Source: Paludibacteraceae bacterium
GTDB taxonomy: Bacteria; Bacteroidota; Bacteroidia; Bacteroidales; Paludibacteraceae
Assembly (NCBI GenBank): GCA_024399655.1
Contig: JAKSNP010000002.1
Location: 142,915-206,914, forward strand
DNA: 64,000 nucleotides
Reading direction: 5' to 3'
The notes under the pieces were generated by a model, which was given only the letters and a program-made list of their open reading frames with translations, had not been told where the DNA came from and ran no database searches. The position numbers and the translations under genes were made by a program. Of this stretch, positions 27,534-34,221 are shown piece after piece; the stretch's first letter is position 1, and each line of letters opens with the position of its first letter.

Positions 27534-28028
27534 TTATGAGAAAACGGTTCGTATGATATCCATAGATTTGAGATGACGCAATTCTTCGATTGTAGCGCCA
27601 CCATAGCCTAACAGTTCGGAAAAACGAATCATAAATTCGTTTGGTAATGTTTCAATCTGCTCTGATGTATCCAATCGAATAATAAAGTCACGAAGATAAT
27701 CGTATAAAGCTAAGTCAGCTAAAGGAAGACGTAATGTATGTATCAACGCTTCTGCTATGAACATAGCGATACATTGCCTGCGAACATCAGATGGTAATTG
27801 ATGGGGAATATAATTCAAAGCAACTGTTTGTAGAGTGCCGATCTCACGATTGGGTAATTGCTTTGTGGTAATTTCAACTATATTGAGTAAAGCAAGTGTA
27901 GATTTCCACTTGTGTCCGTAAACCACATACTGCATACGTCCGTTTTCACGAGTATATAGACTGACCACCGATGAATTATCAGAATGTTGGGTCATTCCAA
28001 GCACAATGGCTTCAGTAGTGTGTATCAT
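27534..28028 (-). CDS. recO: DNA repair protein RecO, short form
   Basis: RecO works with RecR to load RecA on SSB-coated gaps. The N-terminal OB-fold is clear: IHTTEAIVLGMTQHSDNSSVVSLYTRENGRMQYVVYG. The helical part follows with MFIAEALIHTLR and FMIRFSELLGYGG. From the ATG at 28028 the protein has 164 residues, while RecO of Bacteroides has about 240; the last 75 or so residues are missing. A stop follows FS, and only 37 bases separate it from a terminator, so no frameshifted remainder is nearby. It is either a naturally short form or a truncated gene. Confidence 0.85.
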   Translation of the reverse strand: MIHTTEAIVLGMTQHSDNSSVVSLYTRENGRMQYVVYGHKWKSTLALLNIVEITTKQLPNREIGTLQTVALNYIPHQLPSDVRRQCIAMFIAEALIHTLRLPLADLALYDYLRDFIIRLDTSEQIETLPNEFMIRFSELLGYGGATIEELRHLKSMDIIRTVFS

Positions 28029-28061
28029 AGTTTGATAAATTTGGTCCGATAGGCAAAAATT

Positions 28062-28087
28062 AGGGGCCACCTAATTAGGCAGCCCCT
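28062..28087 (-). terminator. Hairpin between rpsT and recO
   Basis: AGGGGC (28062-28067) pairs with GCCCCT (28082-28087), with an inner CCTAATTAGG palindrome. It lies 25 bases after rpsT. On the minus strand there is only a short T-rich tail, so it may be partial. Confidence 0.6.
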
Positions 28088-28111
28088 ATATCATTTGAAG
28101 GTGATTTGCAT

Positions 28112-28366
28112 TTAAGCAAGTTTATTCACGTAAATAGCCAAGCCTGATTTGAGGTTAGCAGCTTTGTTACGATGAATAATATTACGCTTTGCCAATTTGT
28201 CAAGCAAGGAATTAACCTTCGGAAGCATAGCTACTGCAGCTGCTTTATCAGTAGTGGCACGAAGGTCACGAACTGCATTGCGAGTGGTTTTTGCGTAATA
28301 ATGATTGTGAGCCTTGCGGGTAGCCGTTTGGCGGATACGTTTCAAAGATGATTTGTGGTTTGCCAT
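28112..28366 (-). CDS. rpsT: 30S ribosomal protein S20
   Basis: An 84-residue basic helical protein with the S20 start [26 protein letters not shown] and the late [15 protein letters not shown]. It binds 16S rRNA early in 30S assembly. I could not find a clear promoter within the 85 bases to the tRNA-Glu 3' end; it may be read through from tRNA-Glu. Confidence 0.97.
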   Translation of the reverse strand: MANHKSSLKRIRQTATRKAHNHYYAKTTRNAVRDLRATTDKAAAVAMLPKVNSLLDKLAKRNIIHRNKAANLKSGLAIYVNKLA

Positions 28367-28451
28367 CTCAATAAAAAATTTGATAGTTCCGATTGTGGAA
28401 TTTTGTATGTTCCAACAACCAATAATTGTTTACCTTTGAGGAAGGTCGGTG

Positions 28452-28523
28452 TAGCCAATAGCAGAGTCGAACTGCTCTTTAGAGAATGAAAATCTCTCGT
28501 CCTAGCCGATAGACGAATTGGCC
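28452..28523 (-). tRNA. tRNA-Glu (anticodon TTC)
   Basis: The minus strand folds as a tRNA. The acceptor arm is GGCCAAT/ATTGGCT (one G-U pair) with discriminator A. The anticodon stem AGAGA/TCTCT encloses TTTTCAT, so the anticodon is TTC. The T arm GAGCAGTTCGACTCTGCT-like fits. CCA is not encoded. Confidence 0.95.
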
Positions 28524-28564
28524 AAAATTTTACTCATTCACAGGCGTTCCGGTGAAAAAGCGTG

Positions 28565-28596
28565 CAAAAGTACTGCTTTTTTTTGATATGACCAAA
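28565..28596 (-). promoter_or_regulatory. Promoter of tRNA-Glu
   Basis: On the minus strand TTTG (28593-28596), 20-base spacer GTCATATCAAAAAAAAGCAG, TACTTTTG (28565-28572). The spacer is identical to those of tRNA-fMet and tRNA-Cys. Confidence 0.85.
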
Positions 28597-28622
28597 TATT
28601 TTCGTAAAAAAGTGCATTTTTT

Positions 28623-28653
28623 TTTGCCATTTCAAGATTTTTATGTATCTTTG
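28623..28653 (+). promoter_or_regulatory. Promoter of the porin-like gene
   Basis: TTTG (28623-28626), a 19-base spacer, TATCTTTG (28646-28653), 17 bases before the ATG at 28671. Confidence 0.72.
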
Positions 28654-28670
28654 CATACTTTTTTGAAGAA

Positions 28671-29456
28671 ATGAAGCGAATATTCCTTATTATATTATCT
28701 ATCGTGTGCGTGTATGCATATGTGTATGCGCAAAGTGGTTCAAAACAAAGTCAGCCTGATTTGCAGCAGGCTGGGGGGGATATTTTCGATTTAACGAAAG
28801 AGCAGCCTGAAGAACCATATCAATTTAAGGTGGACTATCGGTTAGAAGTCGGTTATGTTCAATGGCAGCATCGTTCTGTAAATGAGACTTTTCCAATGGG
28901 TTACTTATATGGAGGTCGTATAGGTGTTACTTTTGATTTTACGCTTCCGAAACATTTCATGTTGCAGACTGGCGTCTTGTATACTTTGAGTTATGGTACT
29001 CGAGAACAACATTGGGGGCAAATGGGGGCTGAAGATATGTATGGACGTGAAAATTATATTAAGCATCGTCTCTTGGAAAATCAATTGACTATACCGGTTA
29101 GAGCATATTATCATATTCCGTTGGTAAAAGACTTCGGACTTTTCTTTTATGCTGGACCACAATTCCAGGTAGGCCTTGCTTTAAATGATTTATTGAACAA
29201 TAAATTGACTCCAATGACAGAGCAATGGCTGATAGATAATGGATATAATGTAGAAAAATACGATAGATATAAAGCAGATGAAATCCAACGCTGCAATATC
29301 CAAATGGGATTAGGTGGCGGTTTCGAATGGAAAAGATGCCGTATCCAAGCCGGCTATGACTTTGGACTGAACAATTTGGTTAAACGCAAAATATGTGCTG
29401 ATCAACAAATGTGGGAGTGGGGATATTATGTCAGTTTCTCCTATCTTCTTAAGTGA
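28671..29456 (+). CDS. Outer-membrane beta-barrel protein (porin/PorT-like family)
   Basis: Signal peptide (MKRIFLIILSIVCVYAYVYAQ), a short Gln-rich linker, and an eight- to ten-strand barrel with alternating aromatic residues (VDYRLEVGYVQWQHRS, GGRIGVTFDFTLPKHFMLQTG, LFFYAGPQFQVGLAL, GLGGGFEWKRCRIQAGYDFG, GYYVSFSYLLK at the very end). The terminal aromatic-rich strand fits insertion by the Bam complex. Length 261. The specific function is unknown. It lies just upstream of the TPP riboswitch but on a separate transcript. Confidence 0.82.
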   Translation: MKRIFLIILSIVCVYAYVYAQSGSKQSQPDLQQAGGDIFDLTKEQPEEPYQFKVDYRLEVGYVQWQHRSVNETFPMGYLYGGRIGVTFDFTLPKHFMLQTGVLYTLSYGTREQHWGQMGAEDMYGRENYIKHRLLENQLTIPVRAYYHIPLVKDFGLFFYAGPQFQVGLALNDLLNNKLTPMTEQWLIDNGYNVEKYDRYKADEIQRCNIQMGLGGGFEWKRCRIQAGYDFGLNNLVKRKICADQQMWEWGYYVSFSYLLK

Positions 29457-29481
29457 TTAGTATCTAGTAATATACTTTCTC

Positions 29482-29553
29482 GTTCAGGGGTGCTCCTAAT
29501 AGGGGCTGAGATTATACCCTTTGAACCTGAACAGGTAATGCTGTTAAGGGAAT
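29482..29553 (+). ncRNA. TPP (thiamine pyrophosphate) riboswitch
   Basis: The conserved THI-box parts occur in order: GGGGTGC near 29487, the GGCTGAGA core, ATACCCTTTGAACCTGA, CAGGTAATGCTG and AAGGGAA. It ends one base before the ATG of the TonB-dependent receptor gene, so the 3' side of the aptamer covers the ribosome landing area and control is most likely at translation. No separate expression platform or terminator fits in between. Confidence 0.95.
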
Positions 29554-31662
29554 ATGAAAAAAATCAGTTGCTTATTTGTGGCGTTATGCGCCGTAGTTTG
29601 TGTTTCTGCTCAATGGAGTGGCGATACTTTGACTATATCCCGTTCTTTGGATGATATTGTGGTAAATGCTCCGGTAAAACAAAAAACGGACAATCGTACA
29701 TCGGTCGATGAAGAAGATTTGAAGAAAAGAAATACGGGGCAGAATTTGCCTTTTCTATTAGAACAAACTCCCGCATTAATAGTTACCTCTGATGATGGAT
29801 TAGGAATAGGTTATTCATATTTTCGGTTGAGAGGAACTGACCACACTAGAATTAACGTTACGGTTAATGATGTTCCGCTTAACGAAGCTGAAAGTCAAAC
29901 GGTGTTTTGGGTGAATGTTTCAGATATTGCGGAGTCTTCTACAAAAGTGGATATACAACGTGGCGTGGGAAGTAGCGTGAATGGTTGTGCAGGTTTTGGT
30001 GGAAGTGTGAATATAGAAACATTGTCTTCGTCAGTTAATACGGATTCAGCGCATTTATATGGAGAAATCGGTATCAATGTGGCTATGTATTCCACATTCC
30101 GCGAATATTTAAAATTGAATGCCTTTGTAGGAAACTGGCATTTATGCGGCAGATTCAGTAAACTCAATTCTCATGGATATTTGGAACGTGCTGCAAGTGA
30201 TATGTTGTCATATCAGATGGAAATTGGATGGCAACATCGCAAACAAGGACATTACACCCAGGGTACTGAACTTCGACTGTTGGCTTTTGGAGGACGAGAA
30301 CAAACTTATATGGCATGGTATGGAATCAGCGAAGAACAAATGGCAGTTAATAGACGTTTTAATCCTGCTGGTATGTATATAAGTGAATCAGGTGATACTA
30401 CCTATTTTCCCAATCAAACAGATAATTATCAACAACATCATTTGCAACTGCATATTAACCACCGATTTACTCCGCATTGGACAATTCGTGCAACTGCACA
30501 TTATACCTATGGAGAGGGAAAATATCTTTTGGCAGATGAGGCAATCGTAAAATTGAATGATATGCAATTACCACAGTGGACAGGAATTGTGAGTAAAGGC
30601 ATGTATAATCATTATTACGGTGGTTTGTTGGCTGCCAAATATATCAGCGAAGCAGTTGATGTGGAAACAGGTGGTGCGATAAATGATTATCTTGGTTTTC
30701 ACCCCGGATTATTGGATGCGGATACATTATATTTGGGAAAGGGAAGAAAAACGGAAGGAAATCTTTATGTCAAGGCTAATTGGCATATTTTGCATCAAGG
30801 TCCCCAAGAACTAAGTCTATATGGAGATGTGCAATATAGAATGATAAATTATAGAATCTGGGGGGATAATGATGAATCGTACGAATCAATCGATATTCAT
30901 AGGATATGGCATTTTGTAAACCCTAAAGCTGGACTTACCTATTTGAATCATGGACATCGATTATATGGCCAGTTCGCAATGGCCAATCGTGAACCTGCTC
31001 GCACCAACTTTACGGCACGAACTATGGAAGACCCTATGCCTAAAGCCGAAAGGCTATTTGATTATGAACTGGGATATAATTATTCACATCATAATATGAA
31101 TCAATTACATTCTATTCAAGATTGGCAATTAGGATTGAATCTTTATTTCATGGATTATGATGACCAATTGGTCTTGACGGGGCGTATGAATAGTGTTGGT
31201 GCTTATGTTACGCAAAATGTGGATCGTAGTTATAGATTAGGAGCTGAACTACAATGGACTATAAATTGGACAAAATGGTTCAAATGGAGCGGTAACTTAA
31301 CAGCATCGCTCAATAAATGGCAAAATGACAATGAAGAATGGCTTGCGATTTCGTTTTCACCAGCTTGGGTTTTGCATAATACCTTTGATTTTCATATTTC
31401 CGGATTCTGGACTATGATTCAAACTCAATTGGTGAGTAAACAATATCTAGATAATATGCAGAACGAAAAAGCTTGTCTCAAGCCATATACTGTTACCAAT
31501 TTATCTTTGGGATATCAATGGCCCAATGTTCACATATCTGCGCATGTGAATAACGTATTCAATAGCCGCTATGTAAGTAATGGTGGTACATATAACGGCT
31601 ATAATTGGTATTATCCACAGGCTACAATCAACGTCGGTGGCGGCGTTGTCGTAAAATGGTAA
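29554..31662 (+). CDS. TonB-dependent outer-membrane receptor, predicted for thiamine or a thiamine precursor
   Basis: A 702-residue receptor. Signal peptide (MKKISCLFVALCAVVCVSAQ), then a plug domain (about 30-150) with TPALIVTSDDGLGIGYSYFRLRGTDHTRINVTVNDVPLNEAE and VDIQRGVGSSVNGCAGFGGSVNIET, then a barrel of about 22 strands ending VGGGVVVKW. The N-terminal carboxypeptidase-regulatory-like domain of SusC proteins is absent, and no SusD gene follows. The TPP riboswitch directly before the ATG makes thiamine-type uptake the best prediction, as for the TPP-regulated receptors known in Bacteroides. No inner-membrane thiamine transporter gene is beside it. Confidence 0.9.
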   Translation: MKKISCLFVALCAVVCVSAQWSGDTLTISRSLDDIVVNAPVKQKTDNRTSVDEEDLKKRNTGQNLPFLLEQTPALIVTSDDGLGIGYSYFRLRGTDHTRINVTVNDVPLNEAESQTVFWVNVSDIAESSTKVDIQRGVGSSVNGCAGFGGSVNIETLSSSVNTDSAHLYGEIGINVAMYSTFREYLKLNAFVGNWHLCGRFSKLNSHGYLERAASDMLSYQMEIGWQHRKQGHYTQGTELRLLAFGGREQTYMAWYGISEEQMAVNRRFNPAGMYISESGDTTYFPNQTDNYQQHHLQLHINHRFTPHWTIRATAHYTYGEGKYLLADEAIVKLNDMQLPQWTGIVSKGMYNHYYGGLLAAKYISEAVDVETGGAINDYLGFHPGLLDADTLYLGKGRKTEGNLYVKANWHILHQGPQELSLYGDVQYRMINYRIWGDNDESYESIDIHRIWHFVNPKAGLTYLNHGHRLYGQFAMANREPARTNFTARTMEDPMPKAERLFDYELGYNYSHHNMNQLHSIQDWQLGLNLYFMDYDDQLVLTGRMNSVGAYVTQNVDRSYRLGAELQWTINWTKWFKWSGNLTASLNKWQNDNEEWLAISFSPAWVLHNTFDFHISGFWTMIQTQLVSKQYLDNMQNEKACLKPYTVTNLSLGYQWPNVHISAHVNNVFNSRYVSNGGTYNGYNWYYPQATINVGGGVVVKW

Positions 31663-32041
31663 TCGTAAGAATAGAAATTATTACAATAAGTGGGGCAATC
31701 ATGGTGAGCAAGTCACCTAAGCGGAAGAAAGTACGATGTCCCCATTTGATCCATCCACAATTTACTAGAAGATAATAATAGAAAATAACAATGCCAACTC
31801 CCAATAAACCGGCAAATAGGGTACGTAAATCCAAAGATTGTCGGTGGATGAGAACAATATAGACCAATGGCATCAAGAATAGTATGGATGGAAGCCAAAA
31901 GGAAGCGACTCCTATGAGAAAACCGCATATAAATGCAGGCTCCGGAGCCGTTTCCTGATGTTTTTCCACTTTCATCAGTTGCCTGTAGCCCACCCCAATA
32001 AGGAGGGCTATAGGCAGACCATATAAAAAATGATTTAGCAT
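31628..32041 (-). CDS. Small integral membrane protein, family uncertain
   Basis: A 137-residue, very hydrophobic protein with four predicted membrane helices (about residues 5-20, 34-62, 72-93 and 110-130) and a basic C-terminus (LRQRRHRR). Parts resemble the central section of DUF6427-type Bacteroidota membrane proteins, but it is shorter, so it may be a remnant. Its last 35 bases overlap the convergent receptor gene. It is the last gene after dcp, 42 bases downstream. I infer it is real because of the coherent hydrophobic pattern, but confidence is moderate. Confidence 0.6.
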   Translation of the reverse strand: MLNHFLYGLPIALLIGVGYRQLMKVEKHQETAPEPAFICGFLIGVASFWLPSILFLMPLVYIVLIHRQSLDLRTLFAGLLGVGIVIFYYYLLVNCGWIKWGHRTFFRLGDLLTMIAPLIVIISILTITILRQRRHRR

Positions 32042-32083
32042 TAACTGATGAAATGTTATTATCGTCTATATAGATAATGTACT

Positions 32084-34174
32084 TTATTCAATAAAACCTT
32101 TTCGACGAAGCAGATATTGTGGATCTGCTTCTTTGCCGCGGAATTCACGATAAAGCTCAGCAGCGTCACGAGTGCCGCCTTGTTCAAGAAGATGACGGAA
32201 CTTTTTGGCAATTTCGGGATTTAAAATATCACCGGTTTCCTGGAATGCTGCAAATGCATCTGCATCAAGTACAGCTGCCCAAGTATAGCTATAATAGCCG
32301 GCTTCGTACCCGGTAGTGAAAATATGGTTGTAGAAAGTAGAACGATAGCGGGTAATTATTTCCGGAATCATTTGCATTTTTGCCATAGAGGCGGCCTCAA
32401 ATGCATTTACATCCAAACTATCAACAGATGTCAGTTCGTGGTAATCCATATCAAGAATTGAAGCGCTAAGCAGTTCGGTTTCTACAAAACCTTGATTGAA
32501 TTTCTTTGCATTGTTGATTTTTTCAATCAATGAATCGGGCATCACCTCGCCTGTTTGATAGTGGAAAGCGTAGGTTTTGAGAATTTCGGGTTCGTAGCAG
32601 TAGTTTTCCATAAATTGGCTGGGAAGTTCTACGAAATCTCGTGGGGTATTCGTGCCGCTGAGGCTCTTATAATGAGCTTTGCTAAGAAGTCCGTGTAATG
32701 CATGCCCAAATTCGTGGAAAAGAGTTTCCAAATCATCCATTGAGAGAAGCGAAGGATTGCCTTGGGTGGGTTTGTTGAAATTACCTACGTTTACAATTAC
32801 AGGGCGGTGATCAACTCCATTGGCATCAACATATTGGTTGCATACATTATTCATCCAAGCTCCGGGGCGTTTGCCTGCACGGGGGAAGTAGTCGGTATAA
32901 AGAATACCGATAAGTTCGCCTTTGTCATCTGTTACGCGGAATACTTCAACATCCTCGTTATATACGGGCATATCGGTCATTTTCTCAAAATTGAGGCCAT
33001 AAAGATTATGTGCCAACAGGAAGGCGCCTTTACGTACATTGTTAAGTTCAAAATAGGGCTTAATGGCTTCTTCATCAAGAGAATATTTTTGTTGACGTAG
33101 TTTTTCGGTATAATACCACCAATCCCAAGGCATCAATTTTTCGCCGGGAAGGTCTTGATTCATCAATTCTTGTAAAGCGGCAGCTTCACGCTTAGCTGCT
33201 TCCAGACTAGGACCCCAAACGCTTTGGAGGAATTCGTCAACGGTTGCTGCATTATGAGCCATACAATCTTGCAGAATGTAGTCGGCTGCATTGTCAAAAC
33301 CGAATAGTTTAGCCTTCTCGATACGAAGAGCCATTGTCCGTTTGATGATTTCCTTATTATCATTAGCGTTATCGTGGTTAGCGCGAGTAGTGTAATCCAT
33401 CAGAAGTTGTTGACGGAGTTCACGATTTTCACAATATTGAAGTACAGGAGTGAAACTTGTACGCTTAGGAGTGAAAAGCCAAGCGTCAGGACGACCTGCT
33501 GCAATAGCTTCTTCTTTTGCAGCTGCTTTGGCGCTTTCGGGCAGACCTTTAAGTTGTTCCTCATCAGTAATAAAGCGTTGTACATCAGCGCAGTTGGTTT
33601 CAGCAACTACATTTTGACCGAATTTGAGGCTGAGCATAGCAAGTTCTTGGTTGATTTGCATCAGACGAGCTTTCTGCTCTGGGTTCAAATTAGCTCCATT
33701 TTGAGCGAATTGCTTGTATGTTTCGGTCACGAGACGCATTTGTTCTGCATCCAAGTTAAGCGATTCGCGTTCATCATACACTTTCTTTACTCGAGCGAAA
33801 AGAGCTTCATTCAGAATGATTTGGTCACTCCATTCTGATACTAAAGGCTGAATTTGTTCTGCCAAGGCATCCATCTCAGCGTTTCCGTCTGCTTCAAGGA
33901 TATTAAAGAAAATACCGCTGATGCTGTCTAACATTAATCCGCTACGATCCAATGCAACAATTGTGTTCTCGAAAGTAGCTTCTTCGGGGTTGTTGACAAT
34001 GGCCTCAATTTCAGCCTTGTGTTGAGCAATTGCCTCTTGGAATGTAGGCAGATAACTCGACAATTCAATGTTTGCAAATGCTGGCACACTATAAGTGGTC
34101 GGCATTGTTTCTTGTTTCTTGTGGCAAGCAATTAACGACATAGCTGCAAGAGAAAGAATTAAAAGTTTTTTCAT
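32084..34174 (-). CDS. dcp: M3 family zinc metallopeptidase, Dcp type (peptidyl-dipeptidase)
   Basis: Removes dipeptides from the C-termini of peptides. The zinc motif HEFGH is at residues 487-491 (LFHEFGHALHG), with the later glutamate in FVELPSQFMENY. The N-terminus is a lipoprotein signal with LIACHKK, so this member is predicted to sit in the envelope rather than the cytoplasm. Length 696 is typical. It starts 47 bases after the AsmA-like gene and is probably part of the ileS-led operon. Confidence 0.93.
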   Translation of the reverse strand: MKKLLILSLAAMSLIACHKKQETMPTTYSVPAFANIELSSYLPTFQEAIAQHKAEIEAIVNNPEEATFENTIVALDRSGLMLDSISGIFFNILEADGNAEMDALAEQIQPLVSEWSDQIILNEALFARVKKVYDERESLNLDAEQMRLVTETYKQFAQNGANLNPEQKARLMQINQELAMLSLKFGQNVVAETNCADVQRFITDEEQLKGLPESAKAAAKEEAIAAGRPDAWLFTPKRTSFTPVLQYCENRELRQQLLMDYTTRANHDNANDNKEIIKRTMALRIEKAKLFGFDNAADYILQDCMAHNAATVDEFLQSVWGPSLEAAKREAAALQELMNQDLPGEKLMPWDWWYYTEKLRQQKYSLDEEAIKPYFELNNVRKGAFLLAHNLYGLNFEKMTDMPVYNEDVEVFRVTDDKGELIGILYTDYFPRAGKRPGAWMNNVCNQYVDANGVDHRPVIVNVGNFNKPTQGNPSLLSMDDLETLFHEFGHALHGLLSKAHYKSLSGTNTPRDFVELPSQFMENYCYEPEILKTYAFHYQTGEVMPDSLIEKINNAKKFNQGFVETELLSASILDMDYHELTSVDSLDVNAFEAASMAKMQMIPEIITRYRSTFYNHIFTTGYEAGYYSYTWAAVLDADAFAAFQETGDILNPEIAKKFRHLLEQGGTRDAAELYREFRGKEADPQYLLRRKGFIE

Positions 34175-34221
34175 AATGAAACAATTAATAATTGGTTGTT
34201 TGATATATTAAGCAATTGATA

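Noticed and set aside
27411-27534. Frameshift remnant completing recO
   Set aside because: The 120 bases after the stop contain a terminator and no sequence similar to the missing RecO part in any frame.
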